Shown in pieces: positions 1 to 10,815 of a stretch of DNA of 64,000 nt. The notes below the pieces were generated by a model, which worked only from the letters and a program-made list of their open reading frames with translations, was not told the origin of the DNA and searched no databases. The DNA is from Cycas panzhihuaensis (lineage: Eukaryota > Cycadophyta), in NCBI GenBank assembly GCA_023213395.1, contig CM041465.1:109871741-109935740 (forward strand), written 5' to 3'. The translations under genes and the position numbers were made by a program. The stretch's first letter is position 1; each line of letters begins with the position of its first letter.

Positions 1-1129
1 AAAATATATGCTAAAAGGTCTACCTTTTGTGGGATTCCTTAAGGAAAGACTAGGGTGGGACATGGTCATATCTCCATCATACATCTAGCTACTCCTTCCT
101 ACTCTCTCATAATAGCTTATATTTCAGTTAGATTACCATTCTCGTTTGGCGTTGTTTGGCCTTTTTGGATTGTTGATGCTTTCTTCTTTGCTCTTGTTTT
201 GAAGGAAAGTATGTGGAAAAGTTAGTTAAGTGAAAAGAAAACTAACATTCTAAGGCATTATTTACAATAAGAAAGAAATACTTCTCTTATATTTACATTT
301 GCATGTACTTTTATTTTCAAGTTGGCTCTTGTATCTTGAGAATGAAAAGTTGATGGTGTTATTTGATTAAAGTATCTCTGATTTCTAATTTTATATTTGG
401 TTCAAGAATTCCTTTTAGAGCTCTTACTATTCCAATTATAATAGAACCTTTGGTGGTTAATCTTGCATGGATTATTGTTTAGATTTATGACTTATCTATC
501 ACCTCATAGGTCTAAAAATTATCAGAAAAAGAGTAGTAGTTTCTTTCAAGAATCTCTCTTTTTGTATATTATTTCATCACCTTTAAAAGATTTAGTTACA
601 TGCATCAAGATTAGAGTATATTAACTAGTCTTGCATGTACTTTAATCCCTTTTGAAAGGAAATTTACATAAAAAATTCTTATGGTTATTTTCTAATTTTG
701 AATAGTATCATCTGTTTTGAAGTAAAGTGTGCATGTAGGAAAGCTATCTTATAGTTACATGTGTGTCTTTTATTTTGAAAAAAAATAATAATAATGAAAA
801 GGACTTTTATGTACAGTTTCTAGTTCATTTACTCTTTCTTTCATAAGAAAAAATAAATAAAAAGATTGATATGAGTTGATCTTCTAGTTTCTTTGGTTAT
901 ATTGTTTCACTCTCTTGACTTCACATCTTTGTAACCTTATCACAACCTTGAAACCAAAACAAGATAAATTATTTTTTCTATTAGCTTACCCTCTCATGTA
1001 TCTTAGTAAAACTCAAAAGGTTGAAATGATTATATGAGAGAAGTCCCTAGGAAAGATATTAAAGATATTGTAAGTACAACTCTAAACTTAGAACTCATTT
1101 CTCAAGCCATGTAGGTTAGTAGATTTCAT
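1..1129. other. AT-rich unassigned flank left of the copia element
   Basis: No convincing coding region, LTR end or structural RNA is visible. The stretch is AT-rich, with a loosely recurring motif of the form GCATGTACTTTtATTTTGA near 301, 630 and 757, so it may be decayed repeat DNA. It does not resemble the Tat LTRs found elsewhere in the window. Confidence 0.5.
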
Positions 1130-1440
1130 TGAAAGAGATTAATGTCTCAAGGTTATTTGTGTAGATTAATTATATGATCTTAGGATATATTGTTAGCATT
1201 AGTCTCTTAATGAAATTCACTTTATGTGCATTTAAATATAATTTTGAGTTCATGTCATTAGGTAAGAAAATCATAACCCTAATGCTCACCCTCAATAATA
1301 AAAGGTGAAATCTCAAGGAGGGAGTAATTATTCATTCTCACCTCCAAGCTTGCTCTCATATCTTGTTTCATCTCTTTTTTATTCTCCATTGCCATTATGT
1401 GTATTTGAGTGATTTATTCCCTAGATCCATCCATCCTTCA
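1130..1440 (+). repeat. 5' LTR of copia element
   Basis: This 311-bp LTR matches 10187-10497 along its whole length with scattered substitutions. It begins TGAAAGAGATTAATG and ends CATCCTTCA, directly before the primer-binding site. The shared core includes a run reading CCTCAATAATAAAAGG, where AATAAA could be a poly(A) signal. Confidence 0.9.
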
Positions 1441-1442
1441 TG

Positions 1443-1455
1443 TGGTATCAAAGCT
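1443..1455 (+). promoter_or_regulatory. Primer-binding site (initiator Met tRNA type), copia
   Basis: TGGTATCAAAGCT begins two bases after the LTR end. It differs by one base from the plant initiator-Met complement TGGTATCAGAGC. This would be the minus-strand priming site of reverse transcription. Confidence 0.8.
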
Positions 1456-3345
1456 ATAAGGGGATCTTTCACTCCATTCCACTTGCATAGAGTCATTTTG
1501 CCTCTCCTTCACCTTCAATATAAAGTATTGAGAGTGCATTCATTATTTTTAACATTTTGAGAGCTTAAAATTATAGTACTTTGTATGTTGATACTTTATA
1601 TATGTATGAAAATATTTATAGGTAAAAAATATAGGTTTTTAAAGTTGTTCAACTACCGGAATAGTCCTAAAAGCATTAAAGGCCCAAAATTTTATAAAAA
1701 AATTTGACCATCTCAGATTTTGATGAAATTTGGTATGAAAGTTCATCTTGACTAGAGGATCATTTTTGTATTCTAAAGAAACTTTAGATTTATCATAAAA
1801 TAGTGAGTTTTGGCTATGACAAAAAATGGTAAAATTTGTGGATAAGTGATTTAAGGCACTTTTCCTAATGAAATCCTTTAATTATTAGCTAAAACTCTAA
1901 AAGGTTTATTAAGGGATCTAGTGCATTTATGTCTTAGGATCAATTTAAGATAAATATCATCAAATTTCATTCATTGATTAGTGAGATCTATGCAATTTTC
2001 TCACAGTTGATGATTTTGCCTACTCAACCCCACAAAGGATATTGCAAGGGCATTTCAGGCAGTGTTTTGGTAGATTTTAGAGATGGTGAAGAAGGAAAAG
2101 TTGATGTACATGTCAAAATATAAATTTTAACATATTGAAGTTTAAATTCTGAGATAATGGATCTGGTAGGACTTTACTTTTGTGCTTTTTTGGGCAAAAA
2201 ATTTGTTGTGCCTTTTTAGAAATATGAATTCACAACTCTATCAGAAAAGATATTCTAAATACTTTTTCCTTCTATTATAAATTCAGATTTCATCATTTAG
2301 GGATTCATATTTATAATTTTTAAAAATTATGCCCATTTATCATTATTTGTAAATTTTGTGAAAAAATCACAAAATAGGGAAAAATAACATGTATATAGAT
2401 TTTTAAAAAATAGTATTTTAGTGGCAAGATTATCCACATTTTAGCCCATTATGGATTTTATATCAAAACTTCTAAAAATATATTTGAAAACATTATACTA
2501 AAGTAAGGGAAACCTTGGATCGAAATCAATATCTAGTTCCCCTGCTAAATCTAGCATGCTTTTTCTATTTGCACACAGCATAAAGCATCACATAAAGTAG
2601 AAACAACAATAAAGCAAGCACAAAAAGTAAGCAAGCACATTTGGTAACTTTCCATTTTAGTTTTCAGTTATTCAGAAATATCTTACACTATTCCTAAAAG
2701 GAATCTCATTTGTACGATCTATACCACCAGTTCTTGACTTGTGTGCACACTCACCTTGGTTGAAATAGACCAAGGTTAGCCTACGTCTAGGCCCTAAGGG
2801 AGGTGTAAATTTCATATTGGGTCTAGTCTTAACCAAAATAGTGGTAAAGGGACAGGTTAGCCATACTTATGGCCTCTAATTAAGGGTAATCCTGATAACC
2901 ACCTAGGAAAATTGAAAACTTTAATGCAAGATTAAAATTAAACTGGTCTAATATTCGTCATAGCCATGGGATACAGAATACTGTTTGACTCTTCATAGGA
3001 GGTACATAGCTACTCATTAGCAAAATAGGTGAGGATTGGGAGTACCTGGGCTCCACTATGACTTGGATTTCATGACCAAGTGTAAGTGCGGGTATCTTGG
3101 GTGAAGGTCTTAATTGTATACTAGAAGCCTTAGGCATCAAAACCTCACCTACATTTAGACATAAGTGAGAGGTTACTAGCATGACATATCACCACTCTTT
3201 TCCAGCTCTACATTAGGCCTTATTCTTGCATCATTGCTTATACTTATAGTTGTTAAAAAATACTTAATCATTGCTTACTTCTTATTATAACATTCATTTC
3301 TACATCCATGTTGCACCAGGTGTATTAGCAAAATGTGCCAGTGGC
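1456..3345. other. Unexplained 1.9-kb leader segment of the copia element
   Basis: This AT-rich DNA lies between the primer site and the solo LTR insertion. With the LTR removed, gag starts only about 40 bases further on, so the leader is about 1.9 kb, long for a copia element. The part to about 2520 is very AT-rich. The part after it is less so and has a different texture, for example GGCCCTAAGGGAGG near 2791. No coding potential or terminal repeats could be recognised. It may be another decayed insertion. Confidence 0.45.
3341..3345. repeat. Target site duplication, left copy (GTGGC), of the solo LTR
   Basis: GTGGC directly precedes the solo LTR and is repeated exactly at 6117-6121. Confidence 0.85.
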
Positions 3346-6116
3346 TGGATGCGTGTCTATGTGATAACCACCTAGCTACATAGGGATAGCGAGGATGATC
3401 GATGACACTATCAGGGTACAAATAAAAACCTACAAGTAAGGCGAGTACCACGCAGGGTACCTCGTGCATTGGAGCGCGAGTTCAAGACCTGCGGATGGTA
3501 CCCAACTACCTAAAGGTGGTTCCCCACTTCAACCAGGAAGAAGGGAGGCAGAAGAGTAGCCTAGATAGATCCTAGAGAAGAGTCCTCCCACCTTTGGATG
3601 GCCGGAAGGGAAGGGAGAGAATTCCTCGAGGGTTTTCCTATAGCGGAGGGAAATAAGTAGAGGCAAAGTAGGCGAATAGCCTACAGTTAAGACCTTCTCA
3701 GTTACTCGATTGGGCAAAAGAAACTGAGGGAAGATGAAGGGAGTGGGAATGATCGATCGATTAAAATTCCCCCCCTTTTGAAGGAGCAATCAAGAGAAGA
3801 GAGGGTGTTAGGGTACACACAAGTAAACTAAACCAATTATGACAAGCCAAGAGGGCAAGGGCGAAGTTTACAAGCTAAAGGGAAAGGTTGAAGGGAAGAA
3901 CTTCCTAAAACCCTTTCCTACAATAGGTGTAGTGTATAAGATATAACATATGGAATGTAAACAAAAAAGGAGAGTTGATTCCCTTTTCCTTTCATGTTGT
4001 CTAATTACTACTATACAAACCCATTCAAAAAAAAGAGGGTGAAATAAAGCAAGAACATGTACCCAAAATGAGGGCGTGATCGAAGCAGTGACGCTTCCAC
4101 AAGGTGTCTAAATTGTTTCATGAAACAACAGTAAGGGGGTCGTGGTAGTGTGAAGCATGGGGCTTCCTTACCTTCCCCAGAAAGTGACACTAAAGTGCCA
4201 AAAAGGAAAAGGGAAGTAATAGTAGTAAATGAGATGGTATAATAAAATATGAGCAAATACACTTACCCAGGAGAGAGAGAGAAAGGGAGAAGTCCCTCGC
4301 ATCCTCTGTATACCTGCAAGTAAGCGTAAATATTTGTTTCCGGAGAAAGGAAGCTAGCAACACAAGGAGGAGTTTCAACAACATATGTATACATATGCCA
4401 AAACCAAATCTCTATACATATATGTTAGTGCTCATGAATCATAAGGTTGCAGCAATAAATTATGGTAAAAAACTACTCAAATGAATGATAAGTAGATAGG
4501 TAAGCCTCGGAGTGGCCCACCTCCTGCAAAGAGCAACCCTACCCTCCCTCAAGAATCCATAGGGCAGTGAGGGTATGGCTATATAACTAGCTAGAAACTG
4601 GGGTAGCAAAAGTACAAAGGAGCCTAAGGAAGCCCTCAATGAGCCGAAGTACTATAGGAAGCAAACCAAGCCGTTGAGAGAAGGGCTGAGCTAAGAAAAG
4701 TATCTAGGGCTTATGCATTTCCCAAATGAGGGAAATGATCCTGCAAACCAGTGTTGCAACAGGTGCAAATGCTGATTTCAATGGCTGGAAATAGTCCTCT
4801 AATCCCTCACCCACTCCAGGGACAGCACAGGGGCAAAAGAGGAGGGTTTAGAGGGCGAAAGCCTCTTAGGGAGCACAAAGGTGGTATAGAATCCACCCAG
4901 CTCTATTCCAAACCCTATGGAGTCCTCTTTGGCCACTATCCTGGGCATGAAACATAGGAAAAGAGGCCTAAACAGTAGATAAAAAAGTCCAAGGGAAAGG
5001 CAAGAAACAACCCTTGAAACAAGATAAGAAAAACTAGTGACAAACATACAAAACTAGGCATAAATTGAATAAGGGAAGGACTTTAAACTAATAAATACCT
5101 TTAGAGAAAGTGGTAGGCATTTGCCTCTACAAAAGCCTATTGAGAAAAGGCTAGAAAACCTGAGAAAAGGCTAGAGTACAGCAGGTATGGAGCCCCTGCT
5201 GAGAAGGCTAGAGGAAATCCTGCTTCTGAGACCACTTAGTGACTGTCTAGGCAAGGAGACCCTGAAAACTCCTTAAGGAGGCCCTCTCCAAGGCGTGCAA
5301 TGAGCTGTGAAGATGTCATAGCGAAGCCTAAGGAGAGTTGGGCATTGAAGAGCAGTTGCAGGTCCTAGAAATACAGTAGAGCAGTAGAAGAGAGCAGACA
5401 GCAGGGCATTTTTCCTTTATGGTCCTTCCAAAGAGAGCCAAAAGATCCTAAAAATGAGTTGAGATGGGCTTAAATACTCAGCCCCAACCCTAATCGAGTG
5501 ATTAAGGCTCAGCTGGCACTGAGGTGGGACAACAGACACATGGCAATTCTACAATAAATGTGACAATTACCACGGTAGTTTTAAAAAATAAAACATAATA
5601 GTCACACCATGGGAAACTTTACAGTACCGCGATAAACTTCGTCATACCGCAAAATTTACCATGGTGTGGGACCAGAAGACTAAACTAGCCCAAACAGCCA
5701 GCTAAGGTTGTGGACCAGTGCACTGGGAGGCTGGCAGGGGGGCGAGCCCACCTACTGACAGGCAAACAACATACCGGGAGCCACAAGAAAGGCCATCATG
5801 GGACTCAAGGATGCGACAAGGAGGCCAAATGACGATAAATCAACATACGAGTGATCGTCACACCGATCAAGCAAGTCTTAAGGGGAGTAGGGCAGATTAT
5901 GGGAAGTGATGCAGCCACCAGGGTGTTGCACTCGCTAGGAGTGTGCCCCTGCTATAGTTATCATAGGCTAAATAGGTGCGGATGATGCAAACCATCTATG
6001 AAAAGATAGCATGCAAGCAAATACTCCTTACAAAAGAAAATAAAAATAAGGTGAGAAACATACCTGCACTTACCTGAGTCGACCTCTCTGTATCCATTCC
6101 TGGAAGCTAGGAAATA
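3346..6116 (-). repeat. Solo LTR of a Tat-family Ty3/gypsy element
   Basis: The left end, TGGATGCGTG then ATAACCACCTAG, matches the left end of the T2 LTR at 16731. The right end carries CATACCTGCACTTACCTGAG and CCATTCCTGG like the T2 LTR right end. No interior is attached. The perfect 5-bp duplication GTGGC on both sides shows one complete insertion reduced to a single LTR, presumably by LTR-LTR recombination. Relative to T2 it is diverged, with many C-to-T and G-to-A type changes. Its position within the copia leader makes it younger than the copia element. Confidence 0.88.
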
Positions 6117-6121
6117 GTGGC
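6117..6121. repeat. Target site duplication, right copy (GTGGC), of the solo LTR
   Basis: Exact copy of 3341-3345. After it the interrupted copia leader resumes. Confidence 0.85.
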
Positions 6122-6160
6122 ATATACTTCTATCATCTCTTCTACTTTTTTATTATTACC

Positions 6161-7110
6161 ATGTCATCTCAATTCAAGTAGAATGTTAACTGCATATTGA
6201 AATATAAAGAAAATTGGGATCTATGGTACACTAGAGTTAAAAATGCTACAAAGTATGAAGGCCTTTGGAGAGCCCATTTGTAGCTTACACCCCATATACT
6301 AATAACAACTACAACATCTGCTTCTGTTGGATCTGCCCTAATAGCTCCTACAGATACTGTAGCTAAACTACAATGGGATATAGATGATGAAAAGATTCAT
6401 GCAGGAATTCTATTGATCACTGATCCTTATGCAACTTGATTAATGAAGAGCAACATGATACAGCCTAGGAGGTCCTTGAAGTTCTCAAGAAGAACTTGGA
6501 TACTAAATCAGATTTAGAATTTGTTCATTTTATTCTGAAAATGGACAAATTAAAAATGCAGAAGGGATGAGCTCATGAGACAATAAATCTCCTTTGACCA
6601 ATCAAACAGGTAATTGATAAAGATTTTAAGACCCAATGTATCACTTAGGAATTCTTGATCTAGTCATATCTACACGTTTCTGATTATAAAAACTTACTTG
6701 GAAGTCTTCAATCTAGTGGAATATTGAAGACACTCAACTTTGAAGCACTTGCTGATAAGTTCATAGAATTTGACAAGACCTTTGATATGAACTTTGTATC
6801 CGCTGACTCTCTTCCAGATGCAGCCTTTGAGGTAGAAGAGGAAGTTTGCTACATAGGAAATCAATGTCCGTCTCATGGTAGAGGAAATAACCGAGCAAGA
6901 GAAAGAGGAAGAAACATGGGAAATCATCCATAAGGTCAAGCAAACCCTCAGTCACAGCCTCAATAGTTTTAAGGATAAGGGCTACCTCAATAAAGAGTAA
7001 GATAGTCAAGCCAAACCAATACCTCTTTAGGCACAGGTAAGCAAACTATTATGTGTGATCGATATAACCATAAAAGACACTTAGCAAAAAACTACAGAAC
7101 CACCACTTAT
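6161..7110 (+). pseudogene. copia gag (nucleocapsid), broken
   Basis: Gag would form the virus-like particle and bind element RNA. The start is placed at ATG 6161, shortly after the solo LTR. The translation reads like a UBN2-type copia gag (WDLWYTRVK near 6210, and a segment LNFEALADKFIEFDKTFD near 6730) but is interrupted by several stops and frame changes. A CCHC zinc knuckle is recognisable at 7054-7095. Cys1 and His are kept, but the second and fourth Cys codons now read Tyr (TGT to TAT, TGC to TAC), so the knuckle is dead. Lysine- and arginine-rich stretches precede it. The identification is good; the exact end is approximate. Confidence 0.7.
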
Positions 7111-7299
7111 AAGTTGGCCAAGTTCTAACCAAAACATGGAGCTCACAACGTTGAAGAAACGTGTTAAGAATCTTTTAGTGGTACAGGTTTTGTACAAGCA
7201 TATATTCAAATAATTGAGGGATCTTCAACATCAAATACCATTGACCAACCAAAGAGGTACTTTGAAGCTTGATGTGGATATATCACTTGTGAATTCCCT

Positions 7300-7560
7300 T
7301 CATCAATGCTAACCCTATTGGAATTGCCAATAGTATAACTTCAATCGATGGACAATGGATCATGGACACTGGACCAACTCAACATATGAAATGCAATCAT
7401 AGTCTATATCAAATATTTAACTCAAATATTTAAGGAGTTGTTCACATGGCCGATAAATCACAACCTATTAAAGGAATTGGTAACATTCACCTGAAACTCC
7501 TAGGCCTAGAAGATTTTACATTGCTTGATGTCTTATACATACCTAATCTTAAATAAAACC
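7300..7560 (+). pseudogene. copia aspartic protease, broken
   Basis: The protease would cleave the Gag-Pol polyprotein. The translation contains WIMDTGPTQHMKCN, matching the usual copia active-site pattern D(S/T)GA..HM with Pro in place of Ala, at about 7356-7397. The catalytic Asp codon is at 7365-7367. A downstream segment resembling LDVLYIPNL (near 7527) fits the C-terminal half of a copia protease. Stops interrupt the frame on both sides. It lies between the zinc knuckle and the integrase zinc-binding region, the normal copia order. Confidence 0.7.
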
Positions 7561-7799
7561 TACTCTTTTTATCTACACTTATCTCTCATGGATTTGATCT
7601 GAGTGTAACTGTAAATGACCACACTCTCTATGTCATTCATCCTCTAACTAGTTAGGTGGTTTTGATTGGACATCTCTCTGACAAACTCTTTCGACTCAAT
7701 GACTCTCCATCTTTTGAAGCCCATTATGTCCAAAGCCCTTGTGTCGATGAAGAATTTGTATTTAATTCCATTTTAACCCATCCAACATTGTTACCAGAA

Positions 7800-8640
7800 G
7801 CTCTTTAGCATGCTCGCATGGGCCATGTTCATATTGATAGAATTAGAGATCTTTCTAACACTCTTCCAAATCTTCCAAAGTTCTCCTCTAAGCCCTTTAA
7901 ATGTAAAGCTTGTATCATTGCCAAATCTCATTGACAATACTTTCCCAAAAGTCAATGGAAATTGAGCTATCCATTACAATTGGTATACTCTGATTTGTAC
8001 GGGCCAATGCCCATTCCTTCACTGAAGGGTAAATTATATTATATCTCTTTCATTAATGATTTCATTAGAAAAGTATGGGTAGCTTTTCTCCACAAGAAAG
8101 ATGAAGCCTTCCGTGGATTCAAAGAATTCAAAGCCCTCACTGAAAAAGAGTCAGGTTATCAACTCAAATGTCTTCAAATTGATAATGGTGGCGAATATAG
8201 CTCATATGAGTTTGAAATCTACCTTCAAGATAATGGCATCAAGCATCAAACAATAGTAGTAGGTACCCCACGACAAAATGGGGTTGCTAAGTGCATGAAT
8301 AGGACAATCATGAACATGGATTGGGCTGTGTTGATATACAAAAATGCACCTACCTACCTATGGGCCAAAGCTATCTAGACAGTTATTTATTGTATTAATG
8401 CTATTAGCTCATCAAAGGAAGGAAAATCACCTAATGAAAAGTGGTCAAGATAAGCCCCCATTATTCACTACTTTAAAATTTTTGGCTCTACATGCTATGC
8501 CCACATTCTAGATGCAGATCAAAATAAACTCTAGCCAAGGGAACTTAAAGGTATCTTTGTTGGATACCCTATGGATAAGAAAGGTTATAAGGTCTTTATA
8601 CCTTCACAATGAAAAATCATTGTTACCAAAGATGTCTTTT
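7800..8640 (+). pseudogene. copia integrase, broken, catalytic Glu lost
   Basis: An N-terminal HHCC zinc-binding module is visible (HARMGHVH near 7811 and CKACIIAKSH near 7904). The catalytic core follows at 7962-8378: SDLYGP supplies the first Asp, and DNGGEY near 8179 the second. The third catalytic position, normally Glu in the family motif NGVAER, reads NGVAKC here, a Lys replacement. The copia C-terminal block follows with stops (FGSTCYAH, KGIFVGYP and KDVFFTE-like words to about 8650). The core is 138 residues without a stop, the best preserved part of the element, but it cannot be active with the Glu-to-Lys change. Confidence 0.82.
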
Positions 8641-9310
8641 TTACGGAGATAGAGGATTAGTCACTTAAACTAGACTCCAAAGTACCCTCATACCACTATA
8701 ATCATGTTATCAAGTATGATGTTCAGATTCTAAAAATTGAGGGGAGGGGGGGGGGGGACAAACATAAATTACTCCAAATATTAGAAGCTGAAAATAGAGT
8801 GTTGAAGGATATAAGTTATGACTCTAAACCAATAAGTACACATCTAGCACCATCCTTTGAAGATAGTAGAGTTAACAAAGGCAAAGCCATTATAGAAGAA
8901 CCATCCTCTCCATCTTCAGTCGACAAAGGAAAAATAGTGGTAGAAGGACCATCTTCCTCAGGCGCATCAACATCCTCCTCATAAAATAATCATTTTAATG
9001 AATAAGGTATGAAGCAAGAAGTTGAGGAAATGAGGACTTTATTCCTAACTTGAGGATCTCGAGAAGCCCGCCAACTCAATAAGGACATATGACCAGATGA
9101 GGTGAATAAAATTGGCACTCGAAGTGCCCATAGAGCAAGGATGTAGGAATCATTATATACTAAGCATGAACTAGCATAACTACACCTTACTCTTAATGAA
9201 GAGCCCTTAATATACAAAGAAGCTATAAAACATACAGTTTGAGGAAATTCCATCAATGAAGAGTACCAATCTCATGAGTGAGAGGGATTGAAACGGAATG
9301 GTACTCTTCA
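8641..9310 (+). pseudogene. copia IN-RT linker and first residues of RT
   Basis: A low-complexity Ser/Pro/Lys-rich linker (8799-8984) and a run of 12 G (8746-8757) lead to a segment that translates as EEPLIYKEAIKH near 9200. This is the usual first block of copia RT (E-P-x-x-Y-x-E-A). A shortened EEYQS-like block follows near 9259. None of the catalytic RT blocks (for example Y-x-D-D) follow. The frame contains stops. Confidence 0.6.
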
Positions 9311-9377
9311 TGACTTTATACGACGATTTCATGACCTCCTCCATTCCACTAAGGCTACTTTGCCTGAGGAATTAAAT
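9311..9377 (+). other. Foreign fragment of Tat gag inside the copia pol region
   Basis: About 67 bases translate as DFIRRFHDLLHSTKATLPEE. This is nearly identical to the capsid region of the Tat elements in this window (T2 minus strand near 24850-24900; T3 near 60390-60450) and has no place in a copia pol. It sits where the copia RT domain should be and is followed at once by copia RNase H. Template switching during reverse transcription, or repair with ectopic DNA, could explain it. The boundaries are approximate. Confidence 0.75.
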
Positions 9378-9383
9378 AATGGT

Positions 9384-9703
9384 AGTGTTTGAATGGTACT
9401 AAAACTGAATACATTGTTACTTCTTAGACCAGTAAGGAGGTGATATTACTGAGAAAATTATTGGAAACATTGAATATCACCCAAACAAGTCCTACAAATC
9501 TTCATGCGGATAATCAATCAGTAACCAATATGGGAAAAAATCTTGTATTTCATGATCGTACCAAACACATAAGTAGGAAAGTCCACAGGATTAAAGAACT
9601 TGTACCTGACGGTATAATTCAACTGGAATACTACCCCACAACAAATCAAATAGATAATATCTTCACTAAACCACTGCAAAAGGTGAAGTTTGAACAGTTC
9701 TGA
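9384..9703 (+). pseudogene. copia RNase H
   Basis: RNase H would degrade the RNA strand of the RNA/DNA hybrid during replication. The clear part (9440-9703) reads LHADNQSVTNMGKN, then HDRTKHI near 9552, then IADIFTKPL-like NQIDNIFTKPLQK. These are the classic C-terminal copia RNase H words. The catalytic Asp of the ADNQS block is present. The upstream half has stops, and the connection to RT is lost. The stop at 9701-9703 is in the usual place for a copia polyprotein end. Confidence 0.8.
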
Positions 9704-10186
9704 AGCTAGTTCAGCCTTAGACCCTCCATCTTCTACTAATAAAAGAAAATGGGAATAGAATCATCATACTCTATTGTGTTTGTGAAAACCCCTTGTGGGC
9801 ATAGAAGAATAAGAGTATGTCTCTGCTCTATCCTATTTGTAAAAACCCCATGTGGACACAGAAGGATAAGGGTTGTACTAGTTTTAGAAAATCAAAACCT
9901 ATGGAAACCCAAAAGGGCATAGGGAATGACCAAACGATATATGGAGACTCAATAGATTAAGTTGTACATTTAAGCTGCTTGGCTATCAAGCTACATCAAA
10001 GAGCTACCTTAGCCATTTTAATTTATAAAAGGGGCTATAGATCTTAGAAAGTTCATGGGTTTTTATTCTCCATAAGGGTTTTCCCACAAAAGTGTCATTT
10101 AGAATTTCAATGTAATAATGAGGCTCAAATGAATATCTCATAGAATAGATTTTCTCAAAATGACCTTCCACCATTAAGGGGGGGAT
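9704..10186 (+). other. copia 3' untranslated region and polypurine tract
   Basis: This region is non-coding. A roughly 60-base unit containing TGTGAAAACCCCTTGTGG (near 9780) recurs imperfectly near 9840 and more weakly near 9905. The polypurine tract AAGGGGGGGA (10176-10185) ends one base before the 3' LTR and would prime plus-strand synthesis. Confidence 0.65.
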
Positions 10187-10497
10187 TGAAAGAGGTTAAT
10201 GTATCAAGGTCATTTGTATAGATTAATTATATGACCTTAGGTTATATTGTTAGCATTAATCTCTTAATGAAATGCACTTTATGTCTATTTAGATATAATT
10301 TTAGGTTCATGTCATTAAGCAGGAAAATCCTAACCCTAATGCTCACCCTCAATAATAAAAGGTAAAATCTCAAGGAGGGAGTAATTATTCATTCTCACCT
10401 CCAAGCTTGCTCTCATATCTTGTTTCATTTCTTTTTCATTCTCTATTATCATTGTGTGCATATAAGTGATTTATTCCTTAGATCCATCCTTCTTTCA
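10187..10497 (+). repeat. 3' LTR of copia element
   Basis: Direct repeat of 1130-1440. It is the same length (311 bp), begins TGAAAGAGGTTAATG and ends CTTTCA. Confidence 0.9.
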
Positions 10498-10815
10498 TCC
10501 ATCACCCCTTTTTACATCCACACCTTTCATCATACCCTCTATTACTAAGGTAGACAACACTACTAGGCAAAGACTCCTTCTTAGGAATTGGGCAAAGATG
10601 GTCTTTTAGGTCTTTGTAAGCTTCATATTAGATCATCACGAAGCCCCAGACCATCTTTCTCGTAGTCTTGCTAAGGATCTGACCCAAGAACACTACCATC
10701 TTTCCAGTGATTTTACTGGGGATAGACCACAAGTAGCCCTCTTTCTAGAAAATGTAATGGGGAGTCATTATTTATCTTTAAGTAAACTATAGAAACAATA
10801 ACATCTACACATAGG

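Larger units (their letters stand above)
1130..10497 (+). mobile_element. Degenerate Ty1/copia LTR retrotransposon, host of a nested solo LTR
   Basis: Two 311-bp LTRs (1130-1440 and 10187-10497) in direct orientation enclose a copia domain order of gag, protease, integrase, RT remnant and RNase H. Both LTRs begin TGAAAGAG and end in TTCA. An initiator-Met-like primer site follows the 5' LTR, and an A/G polypurine tract (10176-10185) precedes the 3' LTR. The flanks TTCAT (1125-1129) and TCCAT (10498-10502) are a probable target duplication with one mismatch. The reading frame is full of stops. The 9.4-kb span is inflated by the solo LTR at 3346-6116 and by about 1.9 kb of unexplained leader. 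Most of RT is missing. Confidence 0.88.

Noticed and set aside
1363-1560. 65-codon plus-strand frame over the copia LTR end and primer site
   Set aside because: It spans the LTR/primer-site junction and has no homology to gag. A chance frame.
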